From the NCBI GenBank assembly GCA_030614485.1, contig JAUWTY010000063.1, positions 1 to 6,454 on the forward strand: a stretch of 6,454 nt of DNA, written 5' to 3'. The notes below the pieces were generated by a model that worked only from the letters and a program-made list of their open reading frames with translations, was not told the origin of the DNA and did no database searches. The stretch is from Methanosarcinales archaeon (GTDB lineage Archaea > Halobacteriota > Methanosarcinia > Methanosarcinales > Methanocomedenaceae). Made by a program: the position numbers and the translations under genes. Shown piece after piece: positions 1 through 6,076 of this stretch (positions are counted from its first letter, which is position 1; the number at the start of each line of letters is the position of its first letter).

Positions 1-1
1 A

Positions 2-1051
2 AAAGCATTTTCAATCACAACCTGGGGTGAGAGCCACGGTCCTGCCATAGGCGTAGTCATTGACGGCTGTCCCCCCGGGCTGGAACTATCAGAGGCCGAC
101 ATCCAGCATGAACTGGACCGCCGAAAACCGGGCCAGAGCGAGGTTGCTACACCCCGCAAAGAGGAGGATAAGGTCGAAATATTATCAGGATTGTTCGAAG
201 GTAAGACCACAGGCACGCCCATTGCCATGCTTGTCAGGAACAAAGACGCTGATTCCAGCAAATATGACCTTATTAAGAACACGCCTCGCCCCGGTCATGC
301 TGATTATACCTACCTGATGAAATACGGCATCCGAGACCACAGGGGCGGCGGGCGCTCATCTGCCAGGGAGACCATTGGCCGGGTCGCTGGCGGTGCCGTG
401 GCAAAGAAGATCCTGGCCCGCCATGGTATCGAAATACTGGCACATGTAGTTGAACTTGGGGGTATCAAAGCTTCACCTGTACAGGTTGATGACATAAAGG
501 CCAATGTAGAATCAAATCCGGTACGATGTGCCGACCCCGAAACTGCCAAAGTCATGCTTGAACGGGTGAAACAGGTCCGGGAAGATAAAAACAGCATTGG
601 CGGGATTGTTGAAATAATGGCACTTGGCGTTCCACCAGGACTGGGTGAGCCTGTGTTCGATAAACTGGACGCTGACCTGGCAGGAGCCCTGATGGGTATA
701 GGGGCTGTCAAAGGTGTAGAGGTGGGTTCAGGATTTGCAGCTGCTAACATGACCGGAAGCCAGATGAATGATCCGTTCGAAATTCAAAACAGACATGTGG
801 TATGTTCCACCAATAACGCCGGAGGTATCCTCGGTGGCATCTCCAGTGGTGAGACAATTGTATGCAGGATTGCGGTAAAACCAACTCCTTCCATTGCCCG
901 GCCCCAGAATACTGTGGATATGTCTGATATGTCAGGGACCGAAATAATCATAGAAGGGCGACACGACCCCACCATCCCGCCAAGGATTGTACCAGTGGCT
1001 GAAGCAATGATGGCTCTGGTACTGGCTGACCATATGCTACGCTCACAATAG
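2..1051 (+). CDS. aroC: Chorismate synthase (5'-truncated by window edge)
   Basis: Catalyses the last common step of aromatic amino acid synthesis, converting 5-enolpyruvylshikimate-3-phosphate to chorismate with reduced FMN, in the cytosol. The frame is open from base 2 and gives 349 residues before TAG. It begins [13 protein letters not shown], so only about 7-10 N-terminal residues are outside the window; the family is usually about 360-370 residues. Family landmarks are clear and in order: GESHG (bases 26-40), a [14 protein letters not shown] segment, RPGHADYTY followed by [17 protein letters not shown] (the FMN/substrate region), [13 protein letters not shown], and the C-terminal [18 protein letters not shown] motif. 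No catalytic landmark is missing. A T5 run directly after the stop (1052-1056) may help termination. It converges with the DUF356 gene, 24 bases away. The only internal start near the 5' end (TTG at 191) is inside the conserved domain and is not the true start. Confidence 0.97.
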   Translation, partial: KAFSITTWGESHGPAIGVVIDGCPPGLELSEADIQHELDRRKPGQSEVATPRKEEDKVEILSGLFEGKTTGTPIAMLVRNKDADSSKYDLIKNTPRPGHADYTYLMKYGIRDHRGGGRSSARETIGRVAGGAVAKKILARHGIEILAHVVELGGIKASPVQVDDIKANVESNPVRCADPETAKVMLERVKQVREDKNSIGGIVEIMALGVPPGLGEPVFDKLDADLAGALMGIGAVKGVEVGSGFAAANMTGSQMNDPFEIQNRHVVCSTNNAGGILGGISSGETIVCRIAVKPTPSIARPQNTVDMSDMSGTEIIIEGRHDPTIPPRIVPVAEAMMALVLADHMLRSQ

Positions 1052-1075
1052 TTTTTCAGTTGGGTCAGAATAGAA

Positions 1076-1465
1076 CTATGCTATAGCTTCCTGAATTGTA
1101 TGTTCACTCTCTTCCAAAGGCCTACTTTTGTGGACTTCAAAACTTGGGAAACTGGCAATGTTGTGCTTCAGTTCTTCAAAAATATTGTACTGAGGGCTGA
1201 TTATGATAACGTGTGCAGGTGGATGTATCTTGGACAGCTTTCCAATGGCTACACTTGGAACGGTTTTAAGTGAAACCACTGCCGCAGAATGACATTTGTT
1301 CCTCAATTGAGTACATAGCACCTCAATAAGTATATCATCTGCATAATCCGATGATATCAATTTAGGCACATCTGAAAATTCAATATGGCCATATCTTTTA
1401 AGGTCCAACAAGGCAGTATGTACTTTTATAGCACTGTCAGCTCTTATCACTGCAAAAGATTCCAT
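1076..1465 (-). CDS. DUF356 family protein (methanogen-associated, function unknown)
   Basis: A 129-residue soluble protein with no signal peptide or membrane segment. The start MESFAVIRADSAIK, the YADDILIEVL segment, the LRNKCHSAAVVSL segment and the IHPPAHVIIISP motif match my memory of DUF356, a family found mainly in methanogenic archaea and with no established biochemical role. The alternation of beta-rich hydrophobic stretches (FAVIRA, SAAVVSL, HVIIISP) with helices suggests a small alpha/beta fold. The start is the ATG at 1463-1465. It is supported by a GGGAG ribosome-binding site (1472-1476) six bases upstream and a TATA-like box at 1503-1510, so the gene probably has its own promoter despite lying 71 bases downstream of the HTH gene on the same strand. 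The family name is recognition from memory; the function is unknown. Confidence 0.85.
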   Translation of the reverse strand: MESFAVIRADSAIKVHTALLDLKRYGHIEFSDVPKLISSDYADDILIEVLCTQLRNKCHSAAVVSLKTVPSVAIGKLSKIHPPAHVIIISPQYNIFEELKHNIASFPSFEVHKSRPLEESEHTIQEAIA

Positions 1466-1471
1466 TTTTTA

Positions 1472-1510
1472 CTCCCTACATCTTAATTATTAAGAAGAAG
1501 CACTATAAAT
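1472..1510 (-). promoter_or_regulatory. Promoter and ribosome-binding site of the DUF356 gene
   Basis: On the minus strand the sequence ATTTATAG (1503-1510) fits an archaeal TATA box. Counting about 25 bases downstream puts transcription start near 1481. A GGGAG ribosome-binding site follows at 1472-1476, six bases before the ATG. The geometry is consistent with a short-leader archaeal promoter, but it is predicted from sequence only. Confidence 0.5.
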
Positions 1511-1536
1511 CTATTTCCATAACTTTAATTATACGG

Positions 1537-2508
1537 TCACACTTTACCAACTTTTTCATAGATGTATGAAATAAGGTCCCTGAAGTCGTCCATTCCTTCA
1601 ATTTCAGTTTTTTTCAAAAGCACGGTACTGTCTACACATTCCGACTTACATTCCCCGTTTACAATGAACATTGATTGAGCTTTTGTAACTTCCGAGATAC
1701 TGCTCATCAGTTTTGCCCTTTTTATCATTGCACCCGTATAATCGCTGAATCCAGTAAGAATAATGGGTATGTTTTTATTTTTATTGCTCTTTCTGTGCTC
1801 GAATGAGACAGCATTGAACGGAGCCTGGGACACAGGCATTACATCAACATCCAAACTCGATAATATTGATTTTATGCTGATACTCGGTTCTGTCTCTACC
1901 GGATTTGGACGATTTTTCAGTCCTTTGTTGTCAACATTTAGAAAATCAATGGCAAGGGCAATGGCCTGATTGAACATATCTTCAAGCTGTATCACCATAT
2001 CAACTGACATGTCCATATCGTCATCTTCATATTTACTTATGGACCGTCTGGACACGCCAAGTTCTGAAGCCAGGGCGCCGATAGAAAGATTGGAATGCAA
2101 ACGCATCTCCTGCAAAACATGGCCATCCACGTTTACATATAACCCACCGGGTGCGGCATATATTATGGGAGGTAGTTCTTCAACAAAATAATCATAAAGA
2201 GTGTCAATATTGATGGAAGGAATGCCGTACCTGTAATAAACCACCCCTGATTCCAGGGGATGGTCCCTGGTCTTCTCGCCTATGACTAAAGGAGAACCAT
2301 CAAGGTATTCCGACAGCTGCAACATCTCCTGTGCAGTGTCTTCTTTCAGGCCGTCCACATTTGAGAGTACTTTTATAAGCAGCAGTACATCATCATTACC
2401 GGCAGCTATATCAAAACTCCGTGGCCTGATATTACAGCGCTGAGAGACGGTATGGCCGCTCTTTTTCAGGATGACAATGGTCTGGCTTATCAATTTTTCT
2501 TTAGTCAT
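1537..2508 (-). CDS. Archaeal Xre-like HTH transcriptional regulator with long N-terminal domain
   Basis: A 323-residue protein of the archaeal putative HTH-type regulator family (the MJ0164-like group). Residues 1-125 form an alpha/beta domain with SFDIAAGNDDVLLLIKVLSN (31-50), reminiscent of a PD-(D/E)XK nuclease-like core: Asp33 and Lys46 sit at plausible positions, but the middle acidic residue is replaced by leucine, so nuclease activity is unlikely. Residues 131-160 hold a clear Cro/Xre helix-turn-helix: LSIGALASELGVSRRSISKYE. A low-complexity linker (about 192-215) leads to a C-terminal domain of about 100 residues that includes IPIILTGFSDYTGAMIKRAKLMSSIS. ATG at 2508 is chosen because MTKEKLISQT matches the expected N-terminus. 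No ribosome-binding site is visible and the predicted leader is only about 12 bases. It is divergent to acylphosphatase across a shared 75-base promoter. Target genes are unknown. Confidence 0.88.
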   Translation of the reverse strand: MTKEKLISQTIVILKKSGHTVSQRCNIRPRSFDIAAGNDDVLLLIKVLSNVDGLKEDTAQEMLQLSEYLDGSPLVIGEKTRDHPLESGVVYYRYGIPSINIDTLYDYFVEELPPIIYAAPGGLYVNVDGHVLQEMRLHSNLSIGALASELGVSRRSISKYEDDDMDMSVDMVIQLEDMFNQAIALAIDFLNVDNKGLKNRPNPVETEPSISIKSILSSLDVDVMPVSQAPFNAVSFEHRKSNKNKNIPIILTGFSDYTGAMIKRAKLMSSISEVTKAQSMFIVNGECKSECVDSTVLLKKTEIEGMDDFRDLISYIYEKVGKV

Positions 2509-2539
2509 GATTTAGGGCGTACTTGACATTTAATAATAG

Positions 2540-2551
2540 GATATTTATATC
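2540..2551. promoter_or_regulatory. Bidirectional TATA element between HTH regulator and acyP
   Basis: GATATTTATATC is a near-perfect inverted repeat (GATAT/ATATC around TT). Read on the plus strand it lies 33-44 bases before the acyP ATG, placing transcription start near 2571, just ahead of an AAGGA ribosome-binding site. Read on the minus strand it lies 32-43 bases before the HTH-gene ATG, giving a leader of about 12 bases. One TATA box could thus serve both genes. A second AT-rich stretch at 2563-2571 is too close to the acyP ATG to be its TATA box. Confidence 0.5.
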
Positions 2552-2583
2552 AATACTTATTCGTATATAAAAGGATTTATTAC

Positions 2584-2865
2584 ATGACCGCAACCAGAGT
2601 TCATCTTTTAATTACAGGAAGGGTACAGGGTGTTTATTTCAGGCACCATACAATGGAGAAAGCAGTTGAACTGGGATTGAAGGGTTGGGTCAGGAACCGT
2701 GTGGATGGTAAAGTGGAAGCTGTATTCGAAGGTGTTCCTGCACAGGTGATTGAGATGGTACATTGGTGCCAAACAGGCCCGACACATGCTAATGTTACAG
2801 ATGTGCAGGAGGCTTGGGAAGAGCCAGTAGGAGAAAACGGACCATTCAGAATCAAATATGATTGA
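2584..2865 (+). CDS. acyP: Acylphosphatase
   Basis: Hydrolyses the carboxyl-phosphate bond of acyl phosphates such as acetyl- or carbamoyl phosphate; a small cytosolic enzyme. At 93 residues it has the normal family length. The signature GRVQGVYFR (12-20) supplies the phosphate-binding loop and catalytic Arg20, and GWVRNRVDGKVEAVFEG (34-50) supplies catalytic Asn38. The end PFRIKYD matches the family's closing beta strand, so the protein appears complete and active. The start at 2584 gives the usual short lead-in before the first strand and has AAGGA (2571-2575) eight bases upstream. It is a single-gene unit, divergent from the HTH regulator and followed by the DUF373 gene with its own promoter. 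The physiological substrate cannot be read from the sequence. Confidence 0.97.
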   Translation: MTATRVHLLITGRVQGVYFRHHTMEKAVELGLKGWVRNRVDGKVEAVFEGVPAQVIEMVHWCQTGPTHANVTDVQEAWEEPVGENGPFRIKYD

Positions 2866-2892
2866 CCTCTCGATTTCGGTTTTGCAGAACCC

Positions 2893-2925
2893 TTTTATAT
2901 CTCCTTTAATAATATCATAATGAGG
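2893..2925 (+). promoter_or_regulatory. Promoter and ribosome-binding site of the DUF373-phosphorylase operon
   Basis: TTTTATAT (2893-2900) is a good archaeal TATA box in the 71-base gap after acyP, with transcription start expected near 2922. GAGG (2922-2925) may be the ribosome-binding site, but its spacing to the ATG at 2937 is 11 bases, slightly long, and it would lie at the very 5' end of the transcript. Translation may therefore be short-leader rather than strongly ribosome-binding-site driven. Confidence 0.45.
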
Positions 2926-2936
2926 CCAGTTACTAT

Positions 2937-4040
2937 ATGGATAAACTCATTATCTGCATTGACAGGGATGATGATATCGGGTTAAAAACCGGGGAAAAGA
3001 GCCCGGTGATCGGCAGGGTGAAAAACCTTAAAACGGCAGCTAAGCTTGGCATTGCCGACCCCGAAGATTCAGATACCAACACTATATATGCAGGTGTCAA
3101 GTTGTATGACCAGCTAAAGGAAGACGAACTTGACGTTGAAATTATTTCAATCGCAGGCGACCATGATGTAGGTCTGATTTCAGACATAAAAATTGCTGAC
3201 CAGATGGATGAGATAATTAAGAACTACAAAGCACGAAGTATTATCCTGGTTTCAGATGGAGCTGAAGATGAATCAGTGCTGCCAATATTGGAATCCCGGA
3301 TTAAGGTTGACGGTGTCCATAGGGTTATTGTCAAGCAAAGTGAGAATCTGGAAAGTACTTATTACCTCTTAAAAACAGCTTTTAATGACCCAAAGATATC
3401 ACATACTTTCTTTGTACCCATAGGACTGGCAGCCATCATATATTCCATCTTCTTGTTTGCCGGTGACCCGAAATACGCTTGGGCAGCCATCCTGGGCGCG
3501 GTTGGTATATATATGCTTTACCGCGGCTTTGGATTTGATGATGCCTTTGAAGAGTTCAAATCACAGTTGAAACAATCCCTGGTATCAGGGAAGTTCTCTT
3601 TCATCACCTACTCGGTGGCATTAATACTAACTCTGGCAGGCACAATAATTGGCGCGATCAAGTTCTGGGAATTCTATACCCGTACAGATATTTTTGTAGG
3701 AATTATAATCCTGTTCATGGTATTTATCAACCAGATAGTCTGGTGGTTCGTTGCCGCAGGGGGGATAGCCTCCATAGGCCGAATGGTGGACATTCGTATA
3801 GAAGGTAAGAATTATAAACGTAATTTGCCGTACCTGTTCTTTATGTTTTCATTTGGTCTGCTGATGTGGGGCGCCAGCACATTTATTCTTTCAATGAGCT
3901 CATCCATTGATGAATATTTCGTTTCGTCCGACACCGGACGCAACCTTCTTGTGCTTTCGGTGGTGGGAGCCGTAATCGTATCGCTCATAGGCATATGGAT
4001 ATCAACGAGGACATCTGATGTCACACCAGAAACAGCATGA
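2937..4040 (+). CDS. DUF373 family membrane protein
   Basis: A 367-residue archaeal protein of unknown function. The N-terminal half (1-155) is a soluble alpha/beta domain carrying three acidic motifs typical of DUF373: CIDRDDDIG (7-15), ADPEDSDTN (40-48) and SDGAEDE (106-112). Clustered Asp residues after beta strands suggest a metal or nucleotide/phosphate site, but no activity is established. The C-terminal half has six likely membrane helices, roughly at 157-175, 178-196, 221-243, 252-275, 296-318 and 336-356. No signal peptide is present, so the domain is probably cytoplasmic and anchored by the bundle. ATG at 2937 is chosen because MDKLIICIDRDDD matches the family's N-terminus. Its last 23 bases overlap the start of the phosphorylase gene, indicating coexpression and probable translational coupling. 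The family call is confident; the role is unknown. Confidence 0.92.
   Translation: MDKLIICIDRDDDIGLKTGEKSPVIGRVKNLKTAAKLGIADPEDSDTNTIYAGVKLYDQLKEDELDVEIISIAGDHDVGLISDIKIADQMDEIIKNYKARSIILVSDGAEDESVLPILESRIKVDGVHRVIVKQSENLESTYYLLKTAFNDPKISHTFFVPIGLAAIIYSIFLFAGDPKYAWAAILGAVGIYMLYRGFGFDDAFEEFKSQLKQSLVSGKFSFITYSVALILTLAGTIIGAIKFWEFYTRTDIFVGIIILFMVFINQIVWWFVAAGGIASIGRMVDIRIEGKNYKRNLPYLFFMFSFGLLMWGASTFILSMSSSIDEYFVSSDTGRNLLVLSVVGAVIVSLIGIWISTRTSDVTPETA
4007..4011 (+). promoter_or_regulatory. Ribosome-binding site for the phosphorylase gene inside DUF373
   Basis: GAGGA lies within the 3' end of the DUF373 coding region, six bases before the ATG at 4018. It supports this start although it forces a 23-base overlap, and suggests translation of the second gene is coupled to the first. 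Confidence 0.6.
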
Positions 4041-4830
4041 GATTGATGCCGTTTTAATAGGCGGAGTGGGATTTCGTCCCGAAGAATATGGTTTTAAGGA
4101 TATTAAAGTAACCACGCCATACGGTACAGTGAGGGCAAAACGGGGTACAATTTCCCATTACGACAGGGAACTGAAACTGGCACTAATAGGGAGGCATGCA
4201 AATAGTGATAGTGGCAGAGGTGAACATTTACCGCCCCACTGTCTCAATTACCGGGCAAATGTGTGGGCCGCCAAAGCGCTTGGTTCAGTGCGTGTGATTG
4301 CTACAAATTCGGTTGGCACTTTGGGGGACCATCCACCCGGGAGTTTCCTGGTGGCGAATGATTTTATAGACTTAACAAAGTCAAGGGTGAATACTTTTTT
4401 TGATACTGCTACAGTACACGTGGATATGACTGAACCTTACTGTCCAGAAGTAAGTAAATGTCTCACACATGCACTGGAGAGTAGGGGTCTTGTCCCGCAG
4501 ACTGGCATTTATGTATGCACCGAAGGACCGCGGTTTGAGACTGCAGCCGAGATACGGATGTTGCAGTCCTTTGGAGATGTTGTGGGTATGACCGGATTGC
4601 CTGAAGTTGTGCTGGCAAGAGAATTGGGGCTGTGTTATGCGTCACTGTGCATTATAACCAACAGGGCTTGCGGTCTTGCCGGCAAAAAACTGACCATAGA
4701 TGAAGTCCTTGAAATGCTGGATGAAAAACAGGATACTCTTCGCACCATTATCCTGGATGCAGTCTCGTCATTGCCGGAACATAGGGATTGTGAATGCCAG
4801 TATGCGACACATGGTGCGACCATCAATTAG
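4018..4830 (+). CDS. MTA/purine nucleoside phosphorylase family, probably S-methyl-5'-thioinosine phosphorylase
   Basis: A 270-residue enzyme of the PNP/MTAP superfamily, which cleaves purine nucleosides with phosphate to a base and a ribose-1-phosphate. Visible family motifs are GGVGF (15-19), RH (59-60), PPHCLNYRANVWAAKALG (72-89), NSVGTLGDHPPG (97-108), FIDLTKSRVNTFFD (116-129), YVCTEGPRFETAAEIRM (165-181) and MTGLPEVVLARELGLCYASL (191-210). At the base-recognition site it reads ITNRACG, with Asn215 and Ala217 where adenine-specific MTAPs have two Asp residues. This favours a 6-oxopurine such as methylthioinosine, as in the methanogen salvage route in which MTA is first deaminated. The GGVGF loop has Val where MTAP usually has a phosphate-contacting Ser/Thr. 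The start is fixed by GAGGA six bases upstream. It is second in an operon with DUF373 and overlaps the convergent downstream gene by four bases. The exact substrate is inferred. Confidence 0.88.
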   Translation: MSHQKQHEIDAVLIGGVGFRPEEYGFKDIKVTTPYGTVRAKRGTISHYDRELKLALIGRHANSDSGRGEHLPPHCLNYRANVWAAKALGSVRVIATNSVGTLGDHPPGSFLVANDFIDLTKSRVNTFFDTATVHVDMTEPYCPEVSKCLTHALESRGLVPQTGIYVCTEGPRFETAAEIRMLQSFGDVVGMTGLPEVVLARELGLCYASLCIITNRACGLAGKKLTIDEVLEMLDEKQDTLRTIILDAVSSLPEHRDCECQYATHGATIN

Positions 4831-5690
4831 TCAGGTGAGGCACATTCATGCATCCTGATGGCTTCTTCTAAAGTTAATTCGTCCTTTGCTACCTTACGTG
4901 CTAAGTCCCTGGGTATGCTGGCCTTGCCGTGGGAAAGTTCCCGGCTCATTTCCTGTATGCGTTTTATCTCACCGATAGAGGGTTCTAAGTCCTGTATGCC
5001 TGGTGGTATACCTTTGAGCCGGGCGATATTTATGGCTGCTATAATATCAGAAATTTCAGGGCCGTGTATACCCCTGCCCATTGCAGGTGTTGTTCCGGTC
5101 TCGTCAACCAGTTCAACCCGCACACCAAGGTCAAGGAGGGAATTAGACAACTGGGCACTGACCAGTCGCGCTCCATGCCCTATCCTGATAATACTGTTTT
5201 CGGGCGGGTAATTTTCAAGTATCTGCCTGACCACACCCAGGACCTCGCGGGACGGGATATGATATATTGCTATTACCATGTCATCTTCCAGCACAGCAAC
5301 ACCCGGGGTTTTACCCGGGTCTATGCCGATGATGATCTGGCCTTTCCCGTTCTTGCCATTGAGTATCTGCAGTGCTGCATTGACGGTTGATTCGGCGTCC
5401 TCGCTAAAGGTGACGATTTTTTCAGGGTTAAAATTAATCCTTCCCGATTCGCTGGCTGATGTGATGACTGAGCCTACGTCTGGGGGAATGGGGTCAGAAA
5501 AAGAGAGTACCAGAGTGTCTATACGTCTGAATTTTGTTACTTCCAGTATGGACTGGAATATAGTAAAATCATCTGTGATCAGTGCAATTCGTTTAGACCT
5601 GGTATACCCTCCCAAAAGTAAACGAAGGGATATTGGTTTTAGGACATATAAGTATAGTGTGATAGTGTGCGTGCTCGTCATCGGGCACAC
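4827..5690 (-). CDS. RuvC/YqgF-like RNase H-fold protein, uncharacterised; start codon unclear
   Basis: The open frame from GTG 5690 has 287 codons, but the first 30 do not look like protein and contain a probable promoter; residue numbers here count from that GTG. The convincing protein starts near residue 31 (SKRIALITDDF). After an N-terminal alpha/beta domain (31-110) comes an RNase H-like core: IIIGIDPGKTPGVAVL (119-134, Asp123), VELVDETGTTP (192-202, Asp196/Glu197, like the YqgF DER..T motif) and GPEISDIIAAINIARLKG (210-227, Asp215). This is a plausible acidic triad for a RuvC/YqgF-type nuclease, though activity is unproven. A helical tail (241-281) ends the protein. On the minus strand GGGAGGG (5613-5607) is followed six bases later by AGG (5600-5598), exactly where an ATG would be expected; the nearest canonical in-frame alternatives are TTG 5615, ATG 5681 and GTG 5690, none with a good ribosome-binding site. 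The gene lies downstream of a winged-helix gene and converges with the phosphorylase. Confidence 0.75.
   Translation of the reverse strand: MCPMTSTHTITLYLYVLKPISLRLLLGGYTRSKRIALITDDFTIFQSILEVTKFRRIDTLVLSFSDPIPPDVGSVITSASESGRINFNPEKIVTFSEDAESTVNAALQILNGKNGKGQIIIGIDPGKTPGVAVLEDDMVIAIYHIPSREVLGVVRQILENYPPENSIIRIGHGARLVSAQLSNSLLDLGVRVELVDETGTTPAMGRGIHGPEISDIIAAINIARLKGIPPGIQDLEPSIGEIKRIQEMSRELSHGKASIPRDLARKVAKDELTLEEAIRMHECASPD
5607..5652 (-). promoter_or_regulatory. Probable promoter and ribosome-binding site of the RNase H-fold gene
   Basis: On the minus strand CTTATATG (5652-5645) resembles a TATA box. Transcription start would be near 5622, followed by a strong GGGAGGG ribosome-binding site at 5613-5607. 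This arrangement places the true translation start near 5600 and argues against the GTG at 5690, which would lie upstream of the promoter. Confidence 0.5.
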
Positions 5691-5699
5691 ATTGGATGG

Positions 5700-6024
5700 T
5701 CAGATTGCAATGACCTCCAGGGGTACGGTAGGGGTGACAGGTATTGCTGACCTGATTCCATAAAGGCTCTGCCTGGCATCTTTGAAATAGAATCTTTCTT
5801 CCAGGAAGCCTTCATCCTTGAGCCGGGACAGTGCATAACGTACCGTCCTGGGTGGAAGATAACTTTCCCTGACTATTTCTTTTTGGGTCAGTAGGCCGCT
5901 GTATTCCAGCACCTTAAAGACCAGTTTGGCAGAAGGGGGGAGGTCCTCAATTTGTTTTGAAGAAAATTGTTCATATGGCTGTGCATTTAACTCTGGGTTA
6001 TTGACGACAAAAACGATCCCTCAT
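5700..6024 (-). CDS. Small winged-helix (MarR-like) regulator, reading frame interrupted near the start
   Basis: The conserved part reads from about 5960 to 5700 and includes IEDLPPSAKLVFKVLEYSG, then the helix-turn-helix TQKEIVRESYLPPRTVRYAL, SRLKDEGFLEERFYFKDARQ and a short tail. This is a one-domain DNA-binding winged helix of the kind common in Methanosarcinales. GTG at 5912 would give 70 residues but cut off helix 1, so it is not a credible start. The frame is open back to a stop at 6021-6023, with no ATG, GTG or TTG between that stop and 5912. An ATG at 6024-6022 has a GGTGA ribosome-binding site seven bases upstream, but it reads ATG AGG GAT CGT TTT TGT and stops at TAA after eight codons. 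Skipping one T of the T5 run (6013-6009) joins it to the conserved frame and gives 107 residues. It may regulate itself, given the palindrome at its promoter, and the RNase H-fold gene 100 bases downstream. Confidence 0.7.
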
Positions 6025-6032
6025 TTTTATTT

Positions 6033-6044
6033 CACCAATTGGTG
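6033..6044. promoter_or_regulatory. 12-bp perfect palindrome, candidate operator
   Basis: CACCAATTGGTG is a perfect palindrome ending nine bases before the winged-helix gene's ATG. Its minus-strand end supplies most of that gene's GGTGA ribosome-binding site, and the expected transcription start from the TATA box at 6060-6068 (near 6038) falls inside it. Binding by a dimeric winged-helix protein here would block its own transcription. That role is inference from position and symmetry. Confidence 0.4.
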
Positions 6045-6059
6045 TTAACGCTGTTGACT

Positions 6060-6068
6060 GATATAAAT
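6060..6068 (-). promoter_or_regulatory. TATA box of the winged-helix gene
   Basis: Minus-strand ATTTATATC fits an archaeal TATA box. Start of transcription about 25 bases on, near 6038, leaves a leader of about 14 bases before the ATG at 6024. The same bases on the plus strand (GATATAAAT) would start RNA near 6089, too late for the ATG at 6077, so the minus direction is preferred. Confidence 0.5.
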
Positions 6069-6076
6069 GTTATGTC

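Noticed and set aside
60..317. 85-residue plus-strand frame overlapping the 5' part of aroC
   Set aside because: It lies in another frame over conserved aroC motifs, and its Arg/Pro-rich sequence is not protein-like.
310..750. 146-residue open frame on the minus strand inside aroC
   Set aside because: It is antisense to the strongly conserved chorismate synthase core, rich in Ser, Pro and Thr, and matches no family; it is a composition shadow.
5005..5012. GGTATACC palindrome, also present at 5601-5608
   Set aside because: One copy is within coding sequence for GIPP and the other spans the ribosome-binding-site spacer; an 8-bp palindrome occurring twice is expected by chance.
5601..5690. N-terminal extension of the RNase H-fold protein from GTG 5690
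   Set aside because: It would cover the predicted TATA box and ribosome-binding site, has no ribosome-binding site of its own and reads unlike a conserved protein; kept only as the formal open-frame boundary.
5278..5763. 161-residue plus-strand frame opposite the RNase H-fold gene
   Set aside because: The minus strand encodes recognisable motifs (GIDPG, VDETGTT, SDIIAA), and the plus-strand frame is Ser-rich with no family features.
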